NCBI GenBank assembly: GCA_947632605.1
Contig: CANRPX010000005.1
Coordinates: 21,045-85,044, forward strand
Origin: an uncultured Clostridia bacterium
GTDB taxonomy: Bacteria; Bacillota; Clostridia; TANB77; CAG-508
Length of the DNA stretch: 64,000 nucleotides
Reading direction: 5' to 3'
The notes beneath the pieces were generated by a model. That model made no database searches. It saw only the letters and a list, made by a program, of their open reading frames with translations, and was not told where the DNA came from. Position numbers and translations under genes: made by a program. Below, one piece after another: positions 17,315 to 25,811 of this stretch (position 1 is the first letter of the stretch; each line of letters starts with the position of its first letter).

Positions 17315-18583
17315 TTATTTTATATCTTTAAGATTATTTAATTTTTTTGCAATAATTGTAATTATAACACAAAATACTAAGATTGTACCAAAGATAAAAT
17401 TAGTGGTTCCTGTTTTAGGTAATACTTTAGTTGTTGTAGTATTATCTTTTTGTGGCACACTAGGTTGATTGCTATTATTATTTTTTTTGTTATTATTTGA
17501 ATTATTACTTGCGCTATTATCTTTATTTTGATTATTGTTTGAATTGTTGTTTGAATTGTTATTGTCTTTATTTTGATTATTATTTGAATTTTTATTTTGG
17601 TTATTATTGTCTTTCTCTTCTGTAATTTCGCTCTCTTTATCATCATTTTCTTTATTATCTGCATCTTTTGAATATCTAATAGTAGCAGAGTCTATCATCC
17701 AGTCAAATCCATAAATTTTTCCTTTTTCTATTAAAATAGAATCTGTTTTTTCTACTCCAAAAGCAGTATTTTTTATATCAATATTTATGTCTGTTTCAGT
17801 ATCATTGTAAATATACTTTTCAAATTCATATTCTAATTTATCTCCATCTTTAAATTTACTCAATAAAATAACATCATCTTCTGAAACTCTTTTTAATAGT
17901 TCAGAATTTTCAATTTTTCTATACATAAAATTGAATGATTCTCCTGAATTATACTCATTGAATGAAAATGATAATGAATCGCTAGAAATATTTTTAAACA
18001 TATTTATTTTCTTTTCATAACTTTTTTCGTCTTTTTCTTTTAAATAAATTATACAATTTTCTCCAATATCATTTTCAATTTCAGGAAAATTAGTTTTTTC
18101 ATTAGCTGTAAATTTATATACTTGATTTTGTTTCAATTCTGATAATTTTATTTTATCAGTCCATTCTTTATTAGTAATATCTACTCCATATTCAATATTA
18201 TACAGTTTTTCTATATTTTCTTCTGATATATCTTCAAGTATTTCGTTTGTCATAAAATCTATAATTTTACAATCATATACTTTAAAATCTTCTGGTGAAT
18301 ATGTTATTCTTAAACGAATATCATCTTTATATTTAAACAAGTTTGATGGTAAATTGTAATCACTAGCATAAACAGTTAAACTTGTTTGAGTGTTTTCACC
18401 TTCTTTCATTATAAAAACTCCATAACTAACTTCATCATTAACTTTAGAATAAGAATTTAATTCGAAATCTTTCGTAATTAGATTTTCGTTATCAGCAGCA
18501 AAACTTACATAATGTTCATTAAATATTAATATAATTAATGTAATTATTATTGTTATTATTATTGAAAATTTTTTAATTTTCAT
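17315..18583 (-). CDS. LPKTG cell-wall-anchored surface protein
   Basis: Secreted protein with a signal peptide (about residues 1-30, ending HYVSFA), an extracellular domain to about residue 305, a low-complexity Asn/Gln/Lys/Ser-rich spacer (about 310-375) and a C-terminal sorting signal: LPKTG, a hydrophobic span, then a charged tail. Class A sortase would cleave between T and G and link it to peptidoglycan. The globular domain is not one I recognise. No sortase gene is in the window. The spacer is made of near-repeats of NNNQNK, a slippage-prone region. Confidence 0.8.
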   Translation of the reverse strand: MKIKKFSIIITIIITLIILIFNEHYVSFAADNENLITKDFELNSYSKVNDEVSYGVFIMKEGENTQTSLTVYASDYNLPSNLFKYKDDIRLRITYSPEDFKVYDCKIIDFMTNEILEDISEENIEKLYNIEYGVDITNKEWTDKIKLSELKQNQVYKFTANEKTNFPEIENDIGENCIIYLKEKDEKSYEKKINMFKNISSDSLSFSFNEYNSGESFNFMYRKIENSELLKRVSEDDVILLSKFKDGDKLEYEFEKYIYNDTETDINIDIKNTAFGVEKTDSILIEKGKIYGFDWMIDSATIRYSKDADNKENDDKESEITEEKDNNNQNKNSNNNQNKDNNNSNNNSNNNQNKDNSASNNSNNNKKNNNSNQPSVPQKDNTTTTKVLPKTGTTNFIFGTILVFCVIITIIAKKLNNLKDIK

Positions 18584-18724
18584 AAAACTAGTTTTCCCCC
18601 TTTTTCTTTTGTCAATAATATATTTAATTATATTATTACTGTTTTTTTATTACAATTAATTTTATGTTACATTTAAGTAACTATCTTCTTATAATTCTTT
18701 AATAATTTTATTCTAAAAATAAAC

Positions 18725-18764
18725 AAACTCTTATAATGTTTATACATAAGCATCATAAGAGTTT
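18725..18764 (-). terminator. Terminator of the MMPL gene
   Basis: Arms AAACTCTTAT (18725-18734) and ATAAGAGTTT (18755-18764), 11 bases after the MMPL stop on the minus strand, followed by T-rich sequence. Confidence 0.65.
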
Positions 18765-18775
18765 AAAATTATTTT

Positions 18776-21700
18776 TTATTGTTTTTTAGATTTAACTATA
18801 AATCTATCCCAAAATGCCAGTACTGCTGGTAGTAAAGTTAAAATCAAAATTGTAGAGCATAAAGTTCCTTCTGATATTGTTTTACATATTTTTGCTGCTA
18901 TTGCTGATGCAAAATTTGCAATAATTAATGTTACTATAATAAGTATTGAACTTGAAGTTAATATTGTGTGAATTGACTTATTATATGAATCTATTATTGA
19001 CTCTTTTATTCCTTCTGTTTTTCTATGCTCCAAATAATATGATGTATATAAAATAGCATAATCTATTGTTGCACCCATTAGAATGCTTTGAACAATTAAG
19101 ATTGAAATAAAGTAAACATCTTCACCTAAAAATGATAATATTCCCATAGTTAAGTAAACTGCACATTGTATTGTTAAAACTAATATTATTGGCACAATTA
19201 TTGATTTAAAAGTAATTACAACTACAACAAATATAAATATCATTGTTATAATAGTCATGAAATTTAGCTCATTATTGAAAGTTTTACTCATTTCATAAGC
19301 CATTGGAGAATTTCCTATTACATAAAAATCATTTAAATTCTTACCTAATAAATCTTTTACTTTTTGAACAAATGCAAAAGTTTCATCTGATTCTTGAGCA
19401 AATTTTGTATTTAATACAACTCTTGAATAATTATTTCCTATAAGCATTTCTTTAGCATCAGTTACAGTTGTTTTTGCATCTGTAATATCTTTTCTCATAT
19501 CATCATCAATAAAATCTGTAAAACGCTCATCCTTCAAAATATCTTCATTTAAATAATTAACAAATTCTTCTATTGTAAGTTCCCATGTATTATTATATTC
19601 TTTACTACTGCCATAATAAGTATAAAGAATTTCCACTGTATTTCTTTCTACTTTATCTGATAAATTGCTAAGAATTCCAAAAATTTCATTTGAAGTATAT
19701 TTAGTTCCAATTATGCTATTTTTCATAATACCATTAACTGTATTCAAATTTGCTATTTGTTCACTATCAAAATTACTTGAATACTCTGGATTTGTAACTA
19801 CATCTTTTAGTAAAAAATTAATAAATTCATTTAATGATATAGTAAAATTTGAATTTACATATTTTGAGCTATATAAACCATAAAGTAACTTTAAATCATC
19901 TTTATTTATGTTTAATAATGAGGATAATTCTTCACAATTATATTTTTTATCAATTACAATTCCATCTATTGCTGTTTTTAATAAATTTAAATCTGAAATA
20001 GTGTCATTTGAAATTTTTCCTGCTAAAGAAGCATCGTCTTTGTGTGCAAGTACAAAATTTACAAATTCTTGTGGCGTTAAACTCATATTATTTTGAAGTG
20101 AAACATATAAAGTATATATGCTTTTTGTTTTTTCACTATCAATTCCAATAACTTGTGAAATTTCTTGATAAGTAAATGTTGTGTTATTTATAGTATTTTC
20201 CATAATAGTAGATAGCAACTTTAATTTATTAATTGTGTTTTCATCAATATTTGCTTGTATGCTTTCTAATGTACTATTGTCTAATATTAATTTTACAAAT
20301 TCTTGTGGTGTTGATGTCCAACTATTTGTATTTCCCGTTCCATAATCTATTAAAGCATATAATTGATTAATTTGCTCTAAACTAATAACTTGTGAACCTG
20401 CTATCATTTGAAATAAATTTGTCATTTCTTGAGATGTAAATTTTTTATCACTCATTATTGTTTGTAAAAGTTGTAATTTTTTCAAAGCATCACTCATGCC
20501 TTCAGGGTTAAACATACCAGAATCAGAGCCACCTGGAGCTTCAGTTGGAATACTTAATACAAAATCTACAAACTCTTTAGGAGACATCTTACAATCTTCT
20601 CCTTTATTCTCTTTGATAAAAGAAAATATGCCATTTAATGTATCTTGATTAATACTAACAAAAATTTGACCTAAACCATTTTCATCTAGTGACATTTGAG
20701 TATTTTTATTTTCAACAATTGGCAATATAGTTTTTGATAATCCTTGTAATGTTGCAAGTTGTGTACTATCCATATAAGAACTTCCATAAGTAGTTGCATT
20801 ATCAATGAATTCTTTTATATCATATTTACTATTTGAAGTTTGTTTAGTATATTTTAATAGCAAAATTTGAGTTATTTTAGAATCTTCTATTCCAAACAAA
20901 GTAGATAATTCTTTACTATTCATTTGTTTAGTAATAACATTTTTATCACTAAAAGTTGAAAGTAATTTTATATTTTGAATTGTTGCTTCATCAAAACTAC
21001 TTGCATAATTACTATCATTTAAAACGTTGTTTAATACAAAATTTGAAAATTCAGAAATACTCAATTTTATATCTATATCATTTACTAAAATATAATACTT
21101 ATATAGTTCATTCATTGTATTTTCATCAATTTCAAATAGTCCTGCCATTTGACTACTTGACATTTTGCTTTGAACGGTTTGTTTATTAGTAAATTTTGAT
21201 AAAGTATTTAATTTATTTCTACTTTCATTATCAATTTTTTTAGAATATTCTTCATTAGTTAAAACATCTTTATTCATGAAATCTACAAATTCATCTAATT
21301 TAAGTTGAACATTATTATTCTTAGAAAGATAATAAATAAAAATATCTTTTACTTTATTTTCATCAATTTCCAATATATTTGCGATTTCTGATGAAGTTCT
21401 TTTTCTATTTATAGAGTTTTCTGTAACAAAATTTTTAAGTCTAGTTATATCTTTTTTAGTTTCATCATCAATTTTCTCATTTGTTTTTTCATTCTTATAT
21501 GCCTCTTCTTCAATAAAGTTTATAAAATCACTAAATGTCATTGCATTGTTCTCATTTTTATTATAATAATCATAATATAAAATTTTTAATAAATAATCTT
21601 CAATATTAACATCTGATCCTAAATCTTCAAGCTTATCGTTTAATTTATCATAAGTTAATTTTTCATTAATTGTATTGCCATAACCTAAAACTTCTTTTAC

Positions 21701-22906
21701 TTTTTCCTCATTTTCAAATTCTTTTAAATATTTAGAAATTTTTTCTTCATCTTCATTTTTATATATAATAGCAATTTGATTATTTTCGCTAAATATTTTC
21801 GATATTTCATCTTCTTTTGAATCTGTATAGTCAATTCCCAAGTTTCCTTTTAATATAAAACTTGTAGCAAAAATTATCAAAAACAATGGGAATGCAATAA
21901 ATCGAATTTTATAACTATATTTGCCTAACCAACTTAATTTTATATTAGGACTTTTCTTTTTAGTTTTTATAATCCATTTATCAAATATCAATATTAAAGC
22001 TGGAAGAACAAAGAAAATGCAAATTAAACTAAATAACACTCCTTTTGCCAAAACAAATCCTAAATCTTTTCCTATTTTAAAGCTCATAAATACTAATGCT
22101 AATAATCCAACTATTGTTGTAACAGAACTACTTGATATAGCCTGGAAAGCTTTATATAACGCATTTTTCATAGCTTTAACATTATCTTTTTCCGTTTCTT
22201 TTTCTTGATCATATCTATTCATTAGCATAATTGAATAATCCATTGATAAAGCCATTTGCAATATAGCTGTTATTGAATCTGTTATATGAGATACATTTTC
22301 AAATATTATATTTGTTCCTTTATTCAAAATAACTGCCATTAAAATTGATGTTAAAAATAAAAATGGTTCTACATAAGATTCACACATTATAATCAAAATT
22401 ATTAAAGCACATCCAACAGCTAATGCTATAATCCAAAATGGTAACACTGTTTTATTATTTTCAGATACATCCCCACTTGTATAAATATTATAATTACTAT
22501 ATTTTTCTGTTATTTGATTATATACATCTGATGCAGTTTGAGAATCTGCTTTTCCATCTACTGTTATAACATATAAAGTATAATTATCTTTATTGTACTC
22601 TTCATTATTTTCATAATCTATTTCTTTAACTCCAGTTAAATTTTCTAAATAATTTTTAACATCTTCTTTTTCATCATCTTGCAAGTTTTCAAACATTAAA
22701 TTTAAAGTACTAGTCTCTGTTCCTGAGAATTCATCTTCCATAATATTCATTCCAATTCTTGTTTCAGAATCATCTGGCATATATTTGGCTATATCATGAT
22801 TGATTTTTACTTTATTAGATAATATAGCACAAATTATTGTAAGAACTATGAATAATGTTAATATAAAATATCGTTTACTTATTATGAAATCAGTAATTTT
22901 TCTCAA
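18776..22906 (-). CDS. Giant MMPL/RND-family transporter with repeated external domain
   Basis: RND-superfamily transporter of the MMPL type, 1376 residues. An N-terminal span (about 11-30), a first five-helix block (about 155-350) and a second block at the C-terminus (about 1195-1370) match the two MMPL halves; GDVSENNK and the DYSIMLMNRYDQE / TIDYAILYTSYYLE pairs are typical. Between them lies a roughly 750-residue external region containing about nine repeats of some 75 residues, each with a motif like xExFVxFVL, roughly three times the usual loop size. The start is TTG 22906 with AAGGAAGGAT upstream. It is divergent from a TetR regulator, with a palindrome between them. Lipid or surface-polymer export is plausible; the substrate is unknown. 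Confidence 0.85.
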   Translation of the reverse strand: MRKITDFIISKRYFILTLFIVLTIICAILSNKVKINHDIAKYMPDDSETRIGMNIMEDEFSGTETSTLNLMFENLQDDEKEDVKNYLENLTGVKEIDYENNEEYNKDNYTLYVITVDGKADSQTASDVYNQITEKYSNYNIYTSGDVSENNKTVLPFWIIALAVGCALIILIIMCESYVEPFLFLTSILMAVILNKGTNIIFENVSHITDSITAILQMALSMDYSIMLMNRYDQEKETEKDNVKAMKNALYKAFQAISSSSVTTIVGLLALVFMSFKIGKDLGFVLAKGVLFSLICIFFVLPALILIFDKWIIKTKKKSPNIKLSWLGKYSYKIRFIAFPLFLIIFATSFILKGNLGIDYTDSKEDEISKIFSENNQIAIIYKNEDEEKISKYLKEFENEEKVKEVLGYGNTINEKLTYDKLNDKLEDLGSDVNIEDYLLKILYYDYYNKNENNAMTFSDFINFIEEEAYKNEKTNEKIDDETKKDITRLKNFVTENSINRKRTSSEIANILEIDENKVKDIFIYYLSKNNNVQLKLDEFVDFMNKDVLTNEEYSKKIDNESRNKLNTLSKFTNKQTVQSKMSSSQMAGLFEIDENTMNELYKYYILVNDIDIKLSISEFSNFVLNNVLNDSNYASSFDEATIQNIKLLSTFSDKNVITKQMNSKELSTLFGIEDSKITQILLLKYTKQTSNSKYDIKEFIDNATTYGSSYMDSTQLATLQGLSKTILPIVENKNTQMSLDENGLGQIFVSINQDTLNGIFSFIKENKGEDCKMSPKEFVDFVLSIPTEAPGGSDSGMFNPEGMSDALKKLQLLQTIMSDKKFTSQEMTNLFQMIAGSQVISLEQINQLYALIDYGTGNTNSWTSTPQEFVKLILDNSTLESIQANIDENTINKLKLLSTIMENTINNTTFTYQEISQVIGIDSEKTKSIYTLYVSLQNNMSLTPQEFVNFVLAHKDDASLAGKISNDTISDLNLLKTAIDGIVIDKKYNCEELSSLLNINKDDLKLLYGLYSSKYVNSNFTISLNEFINFLLKDVVTNPEYSSNFDSEQIANLNTVNGIMKNSIIGTKYTSNEIFGILSNLSDKVERNTVEILYTYYGSSKEYNNTWELTIEEFVNYLNEDILKDERFTDFIDDDMRKDITDAKTTVTDAKEMLIGNNYSRVVLNTKFAQESDETFAFVQKVKDLLGKNLNDFYVIGNSPMAYEMSKTFNNELNFMTIITMIFIFVVVVITFKSIIVPIILVLTIQCAVYLTMGILSFLGEDVYFISILIVQSILMGATIDYAILYTSYYLEHRKTEGIKESIIDSYNKSIHTILTSSSILIIVTLIIANFASAIAAKICKTISEGTLCSTILILTLLPAVLAFWDRFIVKSKKQ

Positions 22907-22973
22907 AGTAAATCCTTCCTTTCTTTTAAATCCGCTGTATATTATATTCTCATTATTTTCATTTTGGAAGTAT

Positions 22974-23017
22974 AAAATATAAAAAAGTGTCTAAATTTAG
23001 ACACTTTTTTATATTTT
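22974..23017. promoter_or_regulatory. 44-bp loopless palindrome, probable TetR operator
   Basis: The half-site AAAAAAGTGTCTAAA (22981-22995) is followed at once by its exact complement to 23010, and pairing continues outward through 22974-23017. A palindrome with no loop favours protein binding over an RNA hairpin. It sits between the divergent MMPL and TetR genes, about 20 bases from an extended -10 (TGC-TATAAT, 23041-23049) for the TetR gene, so it is well placed to repress both directions. Confidence 0.65.
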
Positions 23018-23084
23018 GTATTTATTTATTGAAAATAGTATGCTATAATTTTGATATATTTTTAAAAAAGGAAATGATTTATTT

Positions 23085-23633
23085 ATGAAAGTAAGATGTC
23101 TAAATTCTTCTTCTGTTAAAACCAGAAATTGTATAAAAAAAGCATTCGCAGAATTAATTAATGAAAAGAGACAATTAGATAAAGTAACTGTTACAGAATT
23201 AGTAAAAAGAGCAGATATAACAAGGAGCACTTTTTACACACATTATGATGATATTTATGAAGTTGCAAATGATTATCAATTACAAACTATTGAACTTCTA
23301 TGCAGTGATGAATTAAAATTATATTCAAAAAATGATATAGAAAATTATTTTGAAAATATTATATGTTGCTTAAAAGATAATGAAAAAACATATAAATTAC
23401 TCTTATCTGCTGATGAATCACTTTTATTTTTGCAGAAATTAACAAGAATTGCTTGTAATAAAATATATGATGCTTTAAAAAATACTTGCACAGATGAATA
23501 TCTTAAACTCAATGTTTCTTTCCTTTTAAATGGAATATCTGGTGAAATTTTAAAATATTTTAGAAATGAGAGTGATTACTCATTGGATGAAATACTTTTT
23601 AATATGAAAAAATGGTTTGAGAAACTTTTTTAA
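23085..23633 (+). CDS. TetR/AcrR-family transcriptional regulator
   Basis: Repressor of 182 residues. The N-terminal DNA-binding domain has the TetR helix-turn-helix: TRNCIKKAFAELINEK (helix 1), DKVTVTELVKRADITRSTFYTHYDD (about residues 36-62). The C-terminal two-thirds is an all-helical ligand and dimer domain, with several Cys. It is divergent from the giant MMPL gene with a 44-bp palindrome between them, so MMPL is the likely target along with itself. The inducer is unknown. Confidence 0.9.
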   Translation: MKVRCLNSSSVKTRNCIKKAFAELINEKRQLDKVTVTELVKRADITRSTFYTHYDDIYEVANDYQLQTIELLCSDELKLYSKNDIENYFENIICCLKDNEKTYKLLLSADESLLFLQKLTRIACNKIYDALKNTCTDEYLKLNVSFLLNGISGEILKYFRNESDYSLDEILFNMKKWFEKLF

Positions 23634-23651
23634 GTTAATCTCAAACCATTT
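23610..23651. terminator. Terminator overlapping the tetR end
   Basis: 13-base arms AAATGGTTTGAGA (23610-23622, inside the last codons of the TetR gene) and TCTCAAACCATTT (23639-23651). The minus strand continues with a T run, so it mainly terminates the convergent cardiolipin synthase gene. Confidence 0.7.
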
Positions 23652-23660
23652 CTATTAATT

Positions 23661-25157
23661 TTACATTAATGGTGCAACTAATCTTAGCAAAGATTGCCAA
23701 ACAGATTTAAAGAAATTAGGTGATGTTTCTTCTTTAGTTACTTTATGACTTTTTTTCATAGTATCTACTAAATCTTTCTTTATATCTTTAATTACATCCA
23801 TATCTTCCAAATAACATCCACATTCAAAATGCAAATATAAACTCCTATAATCCATATTTATTGTTCCAACTGTTGCAATATCATCATCTGATACAAATAC
23901 TTTGCTATGAACAAAACCTGGTGTATATTTATAAACCTTAACACCTGATTTTACTAAAGGTTCTACATAAGATTCAGATAATGTATAAACTACTTTTTTA
24001 TCTGGGATTCCTGGAATTACTATTCTAACATCAACACCTCTTTTTACAGCTAAACTTAAAGCATTTATCATATCTGTATCTATAATTAAATATGGTGTAA
24101 ATATATAAACATAATTATTGGCTTGATTTATAATATTTAAATATACATCTTCTCCAGTTACTTCTTCATCTAATGGTGTTTCTCCATAAGGCACTACAAA
24201 TCCAGAATTTATATTGTTATTAAACTTATATTTATATTTATTAAAATCTTTATCTTCATTTCTAAATGCATTCCACATAGTTAGAAACATTACTGTATAA
24301 TTCCAAACAGCATCTCCAGAAATTCTTATTGCATTATCTTTCCAATGACCATATTTTTTATCTTCGTTTATATATTCATCTGCAATATTTATTCCTCCAG
24401 AAAAAGCAACTTTTCCATCTATGACTAATATTTTTCTATGATCACGGTTGTTTAAGAAAACACCAGCAATAGGATTTAGTTTATTAAAGACAACACACTT
24501 AATTCCCTTTTTTTCTAATTCTTTTGGATAAGAATTAGAAAGTGTAGAAATACATCCCATATCATCATACATAACTCTTACATCAACACCTTGTGATGCT
24601 TTTTCTTCTAATATTTTTAAAATAGAATCCCACATCTTTCCATGTGCTACAATAAAATATTCAAAAAATATAAACTTTTCTGCTTTCTTTAATTCTTCTA
24701 ACATAACAGTAAAAGCTTTTTCTCCAATAGGATAATATGTGACTTCATTATTTTTAGTAACTGGATATCCTGTAAAATCACTTAAATATCTAATTTTACC
24801 ATTATCCTTATATTCTGCTTTTATTTTCTTATCTTGAACTAAATATTTCTGATTTTCACTTTCACTCTTTTTAATATTTTTTAAAGTTTTACTTCCTCTT
24901 TTATTTCTTTGAAAAATTATATAAAGTAAAGCACCAACAATAGGAAATAAAATTAAAATAATTATTAAAGGCAATGTATAAGAATAATTTTTACTTTTTC
25001 TTATAAATCCTAAAGTAAGAAGAATACTTATAATTCCAAAGAAAACATCTATTATAACAATGTGTTCTATAAAAAATAAGTAAATAAATAATGTTGACAG
25101 TATTTGTAAAAGTAATCCTACTACTACTATCAATCCTCTTTTTAAAGCCATTTTCAT
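23661..25157 (-). CDS. cls: Cardiolipin synthase
   Basis: Phospholipase D-superfamily membrane enzyme condensing two phosphatidylglycerols to cardiolipin. It has two N-terminal membrane spans (about residues 8-30 and 36-80 region) and two HKD motifs: NNRDHRKILVIDGKVAFSGG in the first half and GFVHSKVFVSDDDIATVGT in the second, each with the HxKx4D core. Length 498 is typical of ClsA. The ATG at 25157 has AAGGGGAT upstream. It is a single gene, convergent with the TetR gene. Confidence 0.93.
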   Translation of the reverse strand: MKMALKRGLIVVVGLLLQILSTLFIYLFFIEHIVIIDVFFGIISILLTLGFIRKSKNYSYTLPLIIILILFPIVGALLYIIFQRNKRGSKTLKNIKKSESENQKYLVQDKKIKAEYKDNGKIRYLSDFTGYPVTKNNEVTYYPIGEKAFTVMLEELKKAEKFIFFEYFIVAHGKMWDSILKILEEKASQGVDVRVMYDDMGCISTLSNSYPKELEKKGIKCVVFNKLNPIAGVFLNNRDHRKILVIDGKVAFSGGINIADEYINEDKKYGHWKDNAIRISGDAVWNYTVMFLTMWNAFRNEDKDFNKYKYKFNNNINSGFVVPYGETPLDEEVTGEDVYLNIINQANNYVYIFTPYLIIDTDMINALSLAVKRGVDVRIVIPGIPDKKVVYTLSESYVEPLVKSGVKVYKYTPGFVHSKVFVSDDDIATVGTINMDYRSLYLHFECGCYLEDMDVIKDIKKDLVDTMKKSHKVTKEETSPNFFKSVWQSLLRLVAPLM

Positions 25158-25259
25158 ATTATTAATCCCCTTACTATAAATTTTAGTAGAATTATAATAT
25201 CATAAAAAAGCTTATATTTCAAGTTTATAAAGCATTTCTTTTTATTTTAATTAGAATAA

Positions 25260-25298
25260 AAAAATATGAGATTAAATTTAATATAATCTCATATTTTT
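25260..25298 (-). terminator. Terminator of nrdDG
   Basis: Arms of 15 bases, A5TATGAGATTA (25260-25274) and its complement (25284-25298), 20 bases beyond the nrdG stop. Confidence 0.8.
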
Positions 25299-25318
25299 CG
25301 CATATTGATTAATTTTTC

Positions 25319-25810
25319 TTAGTTCATTAATACAACTTCATTTGTTTTTAAACTATTTTGTACATCTATTACTCTTTGATTTGAAGAACCTTTCCATTTT
25401 AATGTTGGATCATGAAGATCATCTACATATCTGCCATCAACTAAAACATCTACATATTTCATAACTTCTTTATCTTTTAAATCTTCATCAAATCTAAATC
25501 CAGACCAAACCCATAAGTTCTTATTTGGATATTTTTCTTTAAATTCTTTTGCAAGTTTTGTTGTTGCCTCAATATTCTTTGGATGCATTGGTTCACCACC
25601 TAAGATAGATAAACCTTTTATATGATTTTCACCACATAATTTCATTATTTCATCAATTGATTCTTGTGTAAAATCTTTTCCATCCTCAAAATTCCATGTT
25701 TCTGGATTGAAACAATTTTTACAATGAAATTCACATCCTTGCATAAATACTGAAACTCTAATTCCAGGTCCATTTGAGATATCCATTTTTCTTATTACAT
25801 TATATTTCAT
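25319..25810 (-). CDS. nrdG: Anaerobic ribonucleotide reductase activating protein
   Basis: Radical-SAM activase that installs the glycyl radical on NrdD. The Fe-S motif CEFHCKNCFNPETW (CxxxCxxC, about residues 24-31 from the chosen start) and the SAM-binding LSILGGEPM are present; length 163 is normal for NrdG. The ATG at 25810 follows the nrdD stop by one base, with AAGGTGG inside nrdD as RBS, so the two are translationally coupled. Confidence 0.95.
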   Translation of the reverse strand: MKYNVIRKMDISNGPGIRVSVFMQGCEFHCKNCFNPETWNFEDGKDFTQESIDEIMKLCGENHIKGLSILGGEPMHPKNIEATTKLAKEFKEKYPNKNLWVWSGFRFDEDLKDKEVMKYVDVLVDGRYVDDLHDPTLKWKGSSNQRVIDVQNSLKTNEVVLMN

Positions 25811-25811
25811 T

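Noticed and set aside
17450..17640. Repetitive AT-rich DNA resembling a satellite or CRISPR
   Set aside because: It encodes the Asn/Gln/Lys-rich spacer of the LPKTG protein; units are irregular and without spacers.
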